NCBI RefSeq assembly: GCF_003945595.2
Contig: NW_024104366.1
Location: 682,001-746,000 of the forward strand
Reading direction: 5' to 3'
Length of the DNA: 64,000 nt
Source of the DNA: Pipra filicauda
Taxonomy: Eukaryota > Chordata > Aves > Passeriformes > Pipridae
Under the pieces are notes generated by a model, which had not been told where the DNA came from, ran no database searches, and worked only from the letters and a program-made list of their open reading frames with translations. A program made the position numbers and the translations under genes. Position 1 is the stretch's first letter, and each line of letters starts with the position of its first letter. Below are positions 45,101 to 58,180 of the stretch, piece after piece.

Positions 45101-46780
45101 CAGTGAAAGCCAGGCCCTGGGCAGGGAAGCAGCCAAATACTCTAACAAGTGGCTTGCAAGCGAGGAATGTCCTGCAGTAAGTACTGAGCAGCCTTGTCAC
45201 TTCTCAGCCAATCCTCCAAGGACAATAAGGAAGGAGGACAAAATGAGTGCAGCCCTCCTGGGCCTCCCCTTAAGAGTTTAAAAGCAAAATATTGATTTTT
45301 GAGTTACCCTGCTTCAACTCAGCTTCACTCTCCTGATATTTTTATTCCCTTGTAGGTTTCTGACTCCATTCGTTTTTTAAAGAAATCACTGGTGAAATTG
45401 TGGTGTGTCCATGTAACATTCCTGCACCTAAAAATATGGTCAATTGACACCTTGGAGGTTTCCAGGCAACTCTAACCATTTGTGACATCTTTAGCTGCAT
45501 CCTCAGTATGTTCAAAACAGATGAAGTGAATGAATTGATTTTAGCTGTATAAAACCCTTGACAAAAATCTCTTTGTGGCCATCCAGTTAGTCTCTTGATG
45601 ATCTGTAGAGTATTTCCTTATGCCATGAACTTGATCCTTCCCACCTCTCCATTTGTTTTTCAGCTAGCTCTGCCGTAGGCTTCCTGCTCCTGAATGCATT
45701 GCAGTCACCTTCCCCAGAACCAGAGTCAAACAACGCTGTATCTACAGCCACGATGTCATCAGGTCAGACCTGAGCATTATATACACCATATGCACCATAT
45801 GAACAGTGCTCAATGTTGTCAACCTTGTTAGGTGTTTTAAATTATCGTCACATCCAAATTGCCTAATAAAATCAGCAGGTTTGGTTAACTTGATTCAAAG
45901 TCCTAGCAAAGGCAAAATGATTTTTCAGCTTGCTTAAGGAGATAATTGATAGAACAACACAGCACAAACCTTTCCCTTTGCCCCCAGAAAAAAAAGCACA
46001 TTTGCATGTGATGAAACATGCAGTAGGCCAGGAATAAATTAAGTGCAGGATTTCAACCCCTTTAATCAAATAATTTGATGTTTATGTGTGTGGTCCAAAG
46101 GAAATTCTTTTGAAGACATACGGTCTTTTCGCTGTACCCTATTTTGGATCAAGTTCCATTGTATTAACAAACACATAGATAAATTGTCAATGGGCTTGAT
46201 TGTTTTGGGGGTTTTTTAAAGGTGCCTCTAACCCTGGGGATTCAGGCTTGTCCAAATACGATGCACAGTAACCATACAGGGGAAGTAACCACACAGAATA
46301 ATTTCAGTGCTCAACATTTGGTATCTCAGTTCCACTTGACAAAATTGGAGGACTAAATCAGAGACAGGATCTTGCTGGATACACTGCTGGAAGGGCTGGA
46401 GTGCTGATAATATCCTTTAAAAAGTGCAAGATCTTATCGATTAACTACAGAAAGGCTTATCTGAATTTAAAAAACCCAGCAAATGCTTCTGGCAGTAACA
46501 ATGCACAGCAAGGTGTGAGCAGGACACCAAGGTCTGGCTTTGGCAAAGTATTATGCACATACACTAGAGTTATGCCCTTACCTAGTGCCTTTGGTTGGCT
46601 AAACTGGTAACTACTTCCTAATGCCTCTAACCTGGCTTCTCTGCAACAAAAACCCTAGGATTTCTTAGTCAGTCCTGCATAAAGCAGGACTTTATATTTG
46701 AGCAAGAGCATTTTCTAAAGGAAAATATCAGATCTGAAGGAAGAGTAACAAAGTGTCTGATAAACTAATCTTCTAACATT

Positions 46781-46784
46781 AAAA

Positions 46785-46815
<31 letters not shown>

Positions 46816-46817
46816 AA
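46781..46817 (+). repeat. (AAAT)n microsatellite
   Basis: About nine uninterrupted AAAT units. Confidence 0.95.
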
Positions 46818-48320
46818 ATCAACAAAGCTGCTTCTTTAAGTATCTTTAATTAGAGGAATTGAGGTGATTCAATTGAGCTGATTTCTGCCATCTATAGGAA
46901 GATGTCCTGTTTCCTTCTCTTCATCCCTTCTTTTCTCCACCTGCCTAGCCTGCTCCTCAGACCCTGCTTTGATTCAAATCAGCAGATTGTTAATATAGAG
47001 TAAATCATGATTTTCATGTGAATGGACACAGGAAAATCACATGGATGATTCTCCATCAGCTGAGTAAATTAAAGTGAAGGGCCATATAAACACTAAGAAG
47101 AACCAACAGTTCAAGTTGGGAAGGAGTCTTTGAGCCGAAACCAGGGAAAGGAAGAAACAGGGCATGGGAGGAATGGGGATCACCACCTGAGGCAGAAACA
47201 TATCAACTTCAGCTCCTTTGGGGCTTCCTTTTTGGGGAAAAAAGGCTGCTCCCACAATGTACAGAAACATACTGGAACTTTTATGTTCTACAGGTAGTGA
47301 TACCAATATGAAAAGGCTGCATCCCCTCCCACTGTCCCAGACATTCCTCTTTCCTAATTGCATGCAAGCAGGCAAGACCTTGGGCTCTGCATACGGCAGG
47401 TGTGTGGCTATGGGTGGGACCCAGCGTGGGGCAAGAGCTGCTGGAGGGTTTGCTCTGCTCACTGAGCTGTTCTTCTGCACTTCTGGCTGTCCCCGGGCGT
47501 ATGGGGGCATTTGGGCTGTGATTGGTGCTTGACAGCCTGGCCAGTGAGTGATAGGTGAAAAAGCTTTTCCAGAGGCATTGGGAGCGAGAGGAATGGCAGC
47601 CATTCATAGCTACAGCATCTGATTCATTCTGCATTGAAGAGGTGAGATCAGATTCCTACTGGCATAATGGCATCAGCTCAGGTTGGGGAGGACCTGGCAC
47701 CAGTTCTGGTCAGGTAAAAACTTTACCTGAGAGTAAGGAATGACAGTGCAGCAAGTGAAGTGTGCAGGGCTGTGGCAGGTGGGGATGCAGGAAGGGAGAG
47801 TCCTTGAAAGCCTGTGGGTTCGTCCTGCCACCTGCCCCATCACCCACAGCTTCCCCTAGACTCAAGGGGTGCAGCATTGTGCCCTGGATTTCTGGCTGCT
47901 CTCTGGTGTGTGTGGCTTCCCGCGGAGCTGTTCTGAATTGCATTTGTTGGGAGCTGCCACACCACCTCAGCAGCATGCTGAAAATCATAATCTGAAATGT
48001 CTTGGCTTTTGCAGCATAAGCTTGTTTTAAAAAGCTGTGATCATATCAGCAAACAGCCTGTCAGTTTCTTCCTACCCTCCCGCTGAAATTGTGGCACACC
48101 CTATGCTGACCACCCCAACGCCAGCAGCAGCATTTCCTCCAGCTGCTTGTGTCCATGTTTCAGGACAGTCCCGGGAAGGCCAGCTCTCTCCTCAGCCTTG
48201 TGTGGGCAAGGTAGGGATCCACAGCAGCTGAAGTCGAGGAGAAGCATCTTATCTTAATGCAGCAAGAGCTCTTTGAGTTTCGGAACAGGCATTGGAGTCT
48301 GGAAAGCTGCTGGGGCAGGC

Positions 48321-48344
48321 GGGGTGGGGGTGGGGGGTGTTGGG
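48321..48344 (+). other. G-quadruplex-forming tract
   Basis: Runs of G4, G5, G6 and G3 are separated by loops of 1, 1 and 4 bases, with another G4 run just upstream (48312-48315). This meets the usual G3+ N1-7 rule on the + strand. Whether it acts in a living cell cannot be told from sequence. Confidence 0.75.
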
Positions 48345-51300
48345 ATTTGCTTTTAAGCTGTGCCAATTGACTTCTGAGGCTTTTTGTCTTCTGAGTCAGT
48401 CAAAGTGAGCTGAGGCAAATTTGCTGAGTGATTGCTGCTTCCTGCCCCTTGTGATGGCACCCCGGGGGACATGGATGGGGACAGAGCAGTCTGAGTCCAG
48501 GGGACACTTCCTCCCTGTTTGCCTGCTTCCTCACACACCTGCGAGAGTGAGGAGGAGGCTGAAGAGGAGCTGTTTCTGTTCATTGGTGGGTTTCCAGCAG
48601 GGCATCTGTTTGGGAATGGTGGAGCAGACTTTCCTCTCTGATTCCTGCCCTACGGTGGGGGACGGATGAGCTGGGGGAAGCTGCAAACAAAAGTGGGGCA
48701 GAGAGAAATGGGCTGGTGCTGCCTACTAGTGCTTTTGGTTTTGAGGACTTCACAGCCCTTGCCTTTCTGCAGCTGACTGCAGCATGTGCAGGCAAATCAC
48801 AAGCTCTCACTCGGGCTCAGCCCATCTGCTGGGGTGGTCAGGTGGAGGTGCTGGCTCTCACAAGAAGGGCATCCACAGAGCAATGCAGCCCAGGCCCCGG
48901 GTGATGCTCTGCTCTGCCCCAGTTACTGATGCAGGTGTCTTGGCAGGTTTCTTCTTGAGGTTTTGGTTTTCCCGTCAGCCCTGAGGCAGCCATGCCTTTG
49001 TACCAAACCTGCCTTCCTGCTTCACAGAGGAGATTCGAGTAAGGAGCAACTGGAGTGACTACCATGCTTCCCCAAGGGACAGGGTGCCCTGTAGGTAGGA
49101 GGTAAAGCTGCTGACAGATGGCAGTGCCCAGCAGCACAGGGGATTGGTAGAAAAAAGGGCAAGGGTAGAGATAGGAGGTCATGGTTAGGGTAAAAATGAC
49201 AGCTTGACAAAGTTAGAGAAAAATATTTATCAGCTAATGTGCTCTGCCTACAAAAACACCAATGTCTCCTCAGGCTATAAATGTAAAAAACACTTGACCA
49301 AGTAATTTCAGAGCTGACTGTGGTTTTCCTAGTTGGGTACTAGCACGGTCAGCCAGCCAACCATTGCTCTTCAAACACAGTAGTTTCTCAAAAGCATTTA
49401 TTCTAAAAGGAAAAATGTTATTCCAAGCCTCCAATTTAAATATACAGAAATCCAGATGGGAGAAGTGTTAATTTGAATTTACACATACAATATCACAGCC
49501 TGTAGAGGTTAAGGAGAAGGTAGAAAAATAAAACCTGTACTTTTTTTTCCTTTAAGTAAATTACATGATCAAGGTCTTTTGTTTTTTTTTTTTTAAATGC
49601 TGTATTCCAACTGCCATCACTTTAGATACTTCTTATAAACATATTTAGCTGTAAGAGGAGTGTTTAGTAAAATTTGTCCCTATTTCAGCGTTAAGAAGGA
49701 CAAATTATTTTGGTAGCCAAGCCAAGTAAGGTAACCAAGCTCAACCTATGACTGTTTCTGCACCTGCCCACTGGAATGTAACATAATCGATTTTTAAGAT
49801 TACACATATTCAACTCCAGAGTGTCAGCACTGGTGGCTGAACCCCCTCATAGGGCTGGTGCAAGAAGAGCCAGAGTAATAGCAGGAAAGGACAGATACGT
49901 AGGTGCTCGGGTTATTTAGGACAGCTAGTGGCCTTTGGCCAGGCTGCTCTTTCTGAAGACGTCAAAGGTGAGTTGCTCCCAGTCCGGGCACCATCTGCTC
50001 TGCTTTTTCCTCCAGAGGAAGTTTAAAGTGTTGAGACCATAAAAAGCTGGTTGTATACCCTGGAGTACTTCAGTGCTGGTTGCAGGAAGCCCAGCTGGAC
50101 ATGGACCACTATCAGATAAACCATCAGTAGCTCCTGGTACGTGGTGTGCTGAGAGGCTGATGGGGCAATTCAGGGGTACCAACAGCTGTGGGATGACATT
50201 AGGACCTGCCTCAGAATGCAGCAGCCCTGGCCATCCCTGCATGGCGGGGACACATGTACAGTGCAGCTCACAGGGCAGCAGGACACAGATCTGGAGCACT
50301 CCTGGGAAGGTAGAAAGTAGGTTTGAGCCTGGGTACTGGGACAGACCAGTGCTGGTGCAAGACCACTCGAGTCAACAGCAAGAATACCTACACCACAGAC
50401 TTGCCCACACTGAAAAATAAGAAATGGTAAAGGTGTAGCTGGGATGCTGCAGATAGATGCTAGTGAGACAGTGAGGGACAGAGGGGTTGGGATGGGGCTC
50501 TGTGGGGAAATGCAGTGCCTAAACTCCCGAGAGATTTTTCAACCCTGGTAAATCTCTGCCGAGTTCATGTGAGTCACAACCAGGGAGAGTTCTCATTGCT
50601 ATTGAGAAATATGAGGGGGGGAGTCTTGTAATTTTTTTTTCTTTTATTTAGTCACTGGTTTATTTTCCTGTGAATGATAGTAACAGTTCAGCTGGCAAAG
50701 TTGATGTAATTGTGAAACTTTTTTTCAGCTGTCACAGTTTAAAGCCTGTGTGTATGGTCTGAAGCAGATCACCTTAACAGCAGTTTGGCTGTACCTAATG
50801 CTTTTATATAATTTTTTTTTAACTCAATTTTTATAGTGGTATTATGCTAAGCTTTTTTTAGTGCTCCTTGTTACATCCTTGTTATCATTTCCACCTCTCG
50901 TTTTTTCATAACTGCTTCCAAATTCTATTAAGTCAAAATTTCCAAATGCAACAAGCTATGCAAGTCAAGTATTCAATCAGGTTTTAATAGACATCACCGT
51001 GCCTGTCTTTCCTCAGGAGGCTGTTCACCTGTGCTTTTCAGAGATTTGCTATAGCAGAGTTGAGCACATCTAACTCACAGACCTTAAAACATTTTCTATG
51101 GAAACTGTAACCTTTTTTAAAAAATAGTTAATGTTACTGAAGGTCTTGCAGTTTTACAGAAGATACTACATGGTTGAATGTACCTTTCTTAGTCAAGTTT
51201 TGGGAGTGCTTTAGATGTATCAGTTGAAAACTACTGATGTTTACTAAGATAGGCTCTGCATTAAGTCTTCCACATAGACCCGTCACTAACTGAATACATA

Positions 51301-54300
51301 GACTGAGGCAAATTTCATCTGAGTGGCATTGTACAGAGTCTACATCTTTGCAGAGAAATGAGAAGTCTCTGCAGACTCAGTTATTTGGAAGGAGAGGATG
51401 GGTAATGGGGAGCAAATTCAAAGACAATTTTGGCAAAGCCTTTGCTCAGGTAATGGGCACACAGTCCACTTACCAAAGTTTGCAAGGCTGTGGTTTCAGT
51501 TAGGTGTGGTTTAGTGGTCATAAGAGTTTATGGAGTCACTTCACTCCTCCACTGGGGGTTCTGGCCCCTGTAGCACAGCATATGACCCCCTAGCACAACC
51601 ACACGGGGATCTTGGCCATGAGCGTGGATTTTAAGCACTGACTTAGGTTTCTGGCTGACAAGGAGATCCCACCAGTGGTCGGACCAGCCTAGCCTAACAG
51701 GCCACAGCTGCGAACAGGAGTGATGAAAAGGGCATGCCCCAAAGCAAAGTGCTGTGAACCTGCAGCAGCCTTGCTTTATGTTAACCAACCATAGTAAATC
51801 ATCATTCTAGCTCTTAGCCTTCTCAGATACCACTAGATTACACTTTGGTGAGAGAGACAGAAAGTGCAACTAGGCGTGATCTGCCACTGCCTATTACTAT
51901 TCTGAACTGGCAGATTTATAACTCTGGGTTTTATGCAAGTGAATATAGAGGAAGGCAGGCAGTGGAAAGCTGGTTCAGAGAGGTGTAACTGCCTCTGTCC
52001 TGAGTGTTTGAGATCAAATCTGGAGAGAGTAACCAGTTCTGGCTGCTTTAACTCTCTAATTGCTGCTCTGCTTGGAGTTGGGAGGGCTGATGGTGTTATT
52101 GCCCCAGCCCCTGCCATATACACGGCTGCGCTGCAGCCAGACCAACTGCCAGAGCTGAGGGTGCAACACTTTCAGGAAAATCATAACGTATCTCTATGTA
52201 TGCCTTAAAATGTTACAGAAGGTCAGGAGCTGCAAGTCGATCAGACCATGGTTCAACAAATATGGTTTTAAGGTTCTTTGTACTAAACCAGAAGTACTGT
52301 GACCATGGACCTCGGGTTGCTGGTTGGCACACTCACACCTGGGCTCTGATTTCTTCAAAACATGGCAACAGGTTGACTCTGCACCAGCAGCATTTACACT
52401 GAACCAGATGCTGCCTACTTGCCTGCAGTGGGCTAAACCTCTGTGGGGCGTGTGGACCAATTTGACAGAAACTACACCACGTGCCCCAGCCTAAACTGGG
52501 TCAGGTGGCACCACTGGGTGCTACAGCAGTGCATGAGTCTACGCTTGCTGAGCACAGAGCCCTGGGTGCTGAAGGCAGGCAGCAGGCAACAACCTGGCCA
52601 ACCTGACCTGGCTTATCTGCCAGGGAGGGGTCAACAGGGTGCTTGTGAAACCAACAGAGGAAGTTTCTACCCTACAGCTTTGGTTTTGTTCCTGTAATGC
52701 TGCTTGTTGCCTTCATTGTGCTGATGCAGCTGTCAGTAAGATTGCATGCTGAACCTGATCACCAAATGAAAAAAACCACCCTTTTGGAATGAGGTAATTA
52801 TTAAGCAGAACTACCCTCAAGTCTTGACTAACAGCCCAGTCTTCCAAATGTTCATACAGATTCAGGAGCAGAGACCTGAGCCATAGGAGTGGGCAGCCAA
52901 CCGCAAGGGAAACAGAGATTTCATGGTCTGCTTTTGTCAATAAAACCAATGCCTGGTGGAACTGCAACCAGGGTCCTTTCACTACTTCTTGCAATTCTCT
53001 ACCTGGCATGCTGCACTTGGACTATGGGCCTTTCATGTGTCGCAGGATCATGTTCTTGTATGTACTTCATATTCTTCATCTGAGCTATGTGTGCCACTTT
53101 GACTCCTTCCTCCCATGGGACAGGATTTTATTGGCTTGCAGATTGCATTCTCTGTAACATGGATTTCTTGCATGCAAATCAAGAAGTTGAGAGGGAGACA
53201 AGGTGATGAATATGCTAAGTATGGAAAAGCACTATAGTGTTATGGTTATGTTAGAGCATATTTAAAGCAGAAAATAATCAAATACAAATATTGGAGAACC
53301 AAAACCCAGCAGTTCTGCATTGCAACAGGAGAACAAAGATGACTGCTGCAGGATTTAAAGTTCTACTGAAAATAAGTTACTGTGGTTTAAAATCTTTACT
53401 GAAAACAAGTGCCTATGATCTGTAAATTGTTTAGGAAAGGAAGAAGTTATTTCCCATATTTCAAGCATTTCTGCCTTGTTGCAAATTCCTTCTTTAGGAT
53501 GCTCCGAAAGGTGTTGTTATATGGTCAGGTGAGAGGACATAGGGAGGTGGAAATTTCAAAATAAAATAGCAGGAAAGGCTAAAAAATGTTGTGTTTAATG
53601 ATTCTGACAAGTTGGTAAATAAAGGCATAGTCATAGTCTCAGGGATTTAACCGTTTGGTCAGCACAAGATTTCCACATTTCTCACTGCTCAGCCCTGAAC
53701 GTCAAATATCTGAGTTTATCCCCTTCTTTATTCATCACTGCACCCCTGTATTACAGTTCAGATGGAATATTCTCCCAGTTTTGATGGAACTGGTGGTGGT
53801 TTATCTCAGTATGTCCCCCTATAAATAATGGATGGCCATAACCAGAGGGTCACTTGCTGCCCTGCCCTCATTCTGTCTGGAAGCTTTCCTGCTTTACTGA
53901 GATGTGCGTAAGAGGGGGTGGGGCTCATCTGCAAAGCAACCTCAGCGTGATGCTCTGAGCATCCCACCTGGGCCACCCTCCTGGGGTAGGCTAAGGAAGA
54001 GTCAGGCTTGTAACTGGGCCTCTGTGGGAGACAGGCAGCAGTTTTCTGAGCTAAGGCAGCTCGGTGCATGAATACAGGCAGCCAGGGACCCGGGCTAAGG
54101 AAAGCTGGTGGGGCGTGAGGAGTCAGGTTAAGGCTGAGGGCTGCTTCTGTTCATCTCGGTGTGTAAACTCTTCTACAAAGCCATTGTGGGAACGAGGACT
54201 TCCACCTTGCTGACTTCCTATAGCCACTGATGCTACAACTTCTTCTCCCCATCTTTTCCTTAGAGTGCCGCCTTCTCAGCCTTTCAGAATTTCTAAAGGA

Positions 54301-54830
54301 AAAGAAATGGAAGGCTGTTAAAAATCACATCCCAAAATGCAGCTTCCATTTTGATCTTTCTTTGGTATCAGTGGTAGAATGGTTCTCTTCTATAACACCA
54401 TGTGCCTCATCAGAAGCCCCAATTCTGCACTGTCACATGATTAATATGTATTTTCTATCTTTTTTTAAAAATACTTTCTCATTCATTAAAATGAATTCCT
54501 GCAATCATTAAAATCACCAAGATGCAATTAAATAAAATGGAACCTACAAAATTTAGCAGCCCTCTCTTCCCTGCGGCCTCTCAAGAGGTGTGTAAGGCAC
54601 AGATTATTGCTTTCTCTTTTCTGTTTAATATTTCTCTCAACAAAGACCTAACTATTTGTTTCCGTGAAGCTAAGTCTCTCCTTGCTTTTAGTAACCAAAT
54701 TAATTGTTTTTTTTCCTAGGTGATTCCTATCACAACAAAACCGACAGCATAACTGGACTTTAGCAGGAGTTTTGTCTCAGTAAGAACTTAAAGGATTTTG
54801 GCCACCGTGTGTTGAAAGAGAGCCTGTGGG

Positions 54831-54895
54831 TTTGTGTGTGTGTGTCCGCATGTGTGTTGTACACACACATATATATGTGTGTGTGTATATAAAAA
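54831..54895 (+). repeat. (TG)n/(CA)n/(TA)n compound microsatellite with palindromic core
   Basis: A TG tract is followed by ACACACACAT-ATAT-ATGTGTGTGT (54861-54884), a perfect 24-base palindrome that can extrude a hairpin. Confidence 0.9.
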
Positions 54896-55077
54896 TATCT
54901 GTGAAAATGCATCATTTGTTGGCTCTCATCCTAACCTTTGTGCAACTGGGTGCTGGGATCTGGACATTCAGTGTGCTTAGCAGCACTTTTTAATGAAGAG
55001 GTGTTTTCTCCCTTGGAGCTGTCATTCTCTGCCACATCACAGACTCTTTCAGACAGAAAAATAATTGGCCACTTTCT

Positions 55078-55245
55078 CCGAGCGTGGAATCGGGGAGCCC
55101 CAGGGACGAGCGGAGTGCTCAGCGAACCGGGACAGCGGCTCACAGTGGCGCCCACTAGTGTCCCCCCATCCGGTGCTCGTGCTGCTCCCCAGGCGGGTCC
55201 TGCCCTCGGGGGCACGACGCACCCCACAGCACCTGAACGAGGTCT
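55078..55245. promoter_or_regulatory. Small CpG-rich patch
   Basis: About 15 CpG dinucleotides occur in about 170 bases, sharply different from the CpG-poor DNA on both sides. It is too short to call a full CpG island. It may be a small promoter, an alternative first exon or an enhancer-like element. No protein is recognisable in the open frames that cross it. Confidence 0.4.
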
Positions 55246-57135
55246 GACTGATGGTGAAAGGTGATAGGCAAGACCCAAAAGCCCAGAAGGAGAAAGGCGA
55301 AACAAAATGGACGATTTCTTCCAGAGCTGCTCTGCTACCAGATGGAAATGCAGGCTTGCTTTGCTCTCTTTTTTCCTGAAACCTGTGTAATTGCTGCCTG
55401 GTGGGATGGTTTTCCATGTTTGCAGCAGAATTTTTTATTATTTTGCTTCAAAGGTGGATTTTTAACAGCATTTATCGTACTCAGGGTCTCCCAACAGCCA
55501 CCTTTCATCAAATATTCCCCAGAGTTGTTAGCATTCAGAAACAGGCAATGCAGGAAAAATACATCCCTTAGGACCTCCCACCTACTACACCACATGTAGA
55601 GAAGTGATGAAATAAACGGCCAAGAAAGTCCTCGAGCCCTGGGTGGACACTAAGAGCACTTGCCTGGTAGGAGCATGCCAGTATCCCACATCAACCAGTG
55701 GCTCAAACACAAATACAACACAGCTTACCCTGTCCTGCAAACTTACACTGCCACTTGCCAATCACTGTTCTCTGCCCTGACTGCTCTTGTTATGACAGCA
55801 CAGACCATGACCCTGTGACATCCCACTCTTTTTTCCAAAGGCTAGTGACTGGAGGAAGGATGGCTCAGGTGGTGGTTGCCATCTGCTCCGCACGTGGAAG
55901 GCTCCTGGTCTGGTAGCTGCCTGGGCCAAAGGAAAAGCATGTCCTTCACCTTGCTATGATACCTCACAGGCTGACTGACTGCTTTAGCTCTGATTCACTC
56001 TCACATGTCATTTGCGAGAAAAGGCTGCACAGAGAGCTGGAGCAGCAGAGGCAGGGATTCCTCCCAGGAACCAAGGACAGCCATCCAGCTGGTCCCAGAC
56101 TGTCCCCTGCCACAAGGCTGGCACCAGGAGCACAGTCCCTGTTCTCTATTACCATCATCCTGGGGCTCTGTATTTTACCCGCCCGTTGTTTCACAGCTAC
56201 CTTATGCCCTAGGCTATATATAAGGCAAATTGGAAGGTGGGATTTTAGCTTGAGTAGGGCTGAATAAGGTGTGAACTAGGCAGAAATGTTGCCACGATAG
56301 CATTATGTTTACCAAGGCCTCACCAACCTGTGGACAGCAGGGTCTGAGTGCTACACCGAATCTTTTTAGGCTACTTTTTAATGGGTCATACTAAAGAGGG
56401 TTGTACTGTAGTTTAGATCAACACTTAAAACAAAAGATCAGAAGACTTTTTTCCACATCCTTTTCACATCCATTACACCCATTCCTTTTCTGCTCTTCAA
56501 TCCATAGCTATGGGCAACAGGAGAACCAGTAATTGCCTGAAACGTGATTAGTGGAAAAAGGAATGTAGTAAAAAAAAAACCCAAACAAACAAACACAGAA
56601 AAGCAAACAAACAAAAAACAACATGGAAAGAATATGTATTTGTGATATGATTAAACGTTCTTCTGTGATGTTTCTCATTTGTCTGTTCTCATCTGTAAAA
56701 AAACTCTGCAAGGTAAAATTTTCCCTCACTAACGTGCTAGAAAACGCAGTGCTTATACATCACACTGAAGTTATTTGGAGAGAAGTGGTGCAGGGAACAT
56801 TTCATACTGCCCTTGTGTCACCGAAAACCAAATTGTGGTAGCAAAGCAGCTATCGGTTCTGTTGCGAGGGGTGTGGGGGTTTTTTGGGGGTGGAGACGTA
56901 GATCACATCTTTTTCCTTTCTTCATAATGGAACTTCATTCTGCTGTGTATGTATTCTAAATTTCAGCTGCTAAACAAACAAAACCGAGGAGGACGATTCT
57001 GTGGGACTGGTAGCAATGGCAAAAACTCTTCCTGCACGGAGCGAGTGGGTATCTCACCGGGGTGTCCACAGCTGTTTCCTCCTCAGCTAATGTTTTTCTG
57101 ATGGCAGTTGTTTTGATGGCTTTTTTTTTTTTTTT
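55246..57135. other. Noncoding stretch before the CpG island
   Basis: I recognise no gene. It contains a CAAA-rich low-complexity run (about 56571-56625) and a 15-base T tract (57121-57135) immediately before the composition changes to CpG-rich. Confidence 0.5.
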
Positions 57136-58180
57136 CTTTCTGGCCACTTAAGCAGAGAGGGGGCTCAGCCCTGGCCACCCTCCCGCCCCGCGGCACCCCA
57201 GGCTCCCGCGCTCAGGCGGGCGCAGGCTCCGCAGGTGCGAACACCTTTGAAACTGCCGCTCCTGCCGACGGGTTTCCCGACCGAAAATCACGTGGCAAAG
57301 AAAGTGCCCGTTTCCTTCGATTGTTTTCTAACGACTCTGCTCGGGTTTGCCTTTGGTCTTGCCATTACCCAGATGCGTAATTTTGGAGCTACTTGCGTGC
57401 GTGCACTTGTTTTGAAGGCGCAGAGGTCTGTGAGCGCTTAGTGGGAATTAAAAACTGAATGGGCAGCCCTAAGCACCTTGACCTGGCATCACTGCGACAC
57501 CACGACTTCAAAGAGCCCCCGTTAATCAGGCAGGATCGCCCGCCGGATCCCGCGCTGCAGATGGGGATAGAGATGTGCGGATTCCGGGGCTCCCTCGCGG
57601 GGCTGCAGCGGGTTCTGCCGGGACTCCCCGCAGCTAGTTCGAGGGGTGAGGTCTGCCCGGTCATTTTGCAGATTTGGCAGCGATGTTTGGAAAATGGTTA
57701 AAAGAGCGGGGACAGAGGCAGAAGCCGGCATGTCCTCCGCACCCCCCCTCCCCCCCCCCGCACTCTCCCCAGCCCGAAACTGCCTGCGGGGCAGCCCGTG
57801 AGGAGCCGGCGTGTGGCAGCATTCCCGGCCGGGATCGCTCCCCGCCACCCGCGGCCCGCCCTTCCCCGCCCCGTCCGGGCGGCTGCTGGCGGTCCTCGCA
57901 ACCGGGGAGGGCTCGGGGGGAGCGATGCGGGGCCTGAGCTGCCCCCGCCGACCCCGCCACAGACCCCTACCCGCTCGCGGAGGCACCCTCGGAGCGCGGC
58001 CCCCGGCGGTCCTGCCTCCGCTGGGCTCCCCTCCCGCCGTGGTCAGCCCGAGCAGGCCTGGGCGCCGGCTGGAAGGGAAGATGCCGGCTCCATCCCGCCC
58101 CCGGTAGCAGCGGGATGCTGGCGAGAACCGGGGCAGGCAGCTAGCAAACCCGAGCCCTCCCTGGGAGGAGAACCCTACAG
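57136..58180. promoter_or_regulatory. CpG island 1
   Basis: About 1 kb is dense in CpG and GC, with a CACGTG E-box (57289-57294), C/G-rich runs including C7-T-C10 (57742-57759) and a donor-like GAGGG|GTGAGG near 57641-57650. This is most likely the promoter or first-exon region of a gene. The several long open frames here, on both strands, are what GC-rich sequence gives by chance, and none reads as a known protein. Transcription direction cannot be assigned. Confidence 0.65.
57742..57759 (-). other. C-rich run, possible G-quadruplex on the minus strand
   Basis: Seven C, one T and ten C residues lie inside CpG island 1. The minus strand therefore has two long G runs, able in principle to supply four G3 tracts. 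Confidence 0.55.

Larger units (their letters stand above)
39175..55077. other. Long noncoding stretch with simple repeats and unsupported open frames
   Basis: No gene can be supported. The longest open frame (47037-47603, minus, 188 codons) has no recognisable domain and is overlapped by an open frame on the other strand. A segment near 45.6-45.76 kb is open on both strands (see findings). About 47.2-49.2 kb is GC-richer and holds a G-quadruplex-type tract (48321-48344). An AAAT microsatellite and a TG/CA tract are listed separately. Confidence 0.45.

Noticed and set aside
45093..45178. Exon ending at a CCTGCA|GTAAGT donor
   Set aside because: The acceptor is poor, the encoded peptide is unrecognised and the phase does not match the exon-like segment downstream at 45664.
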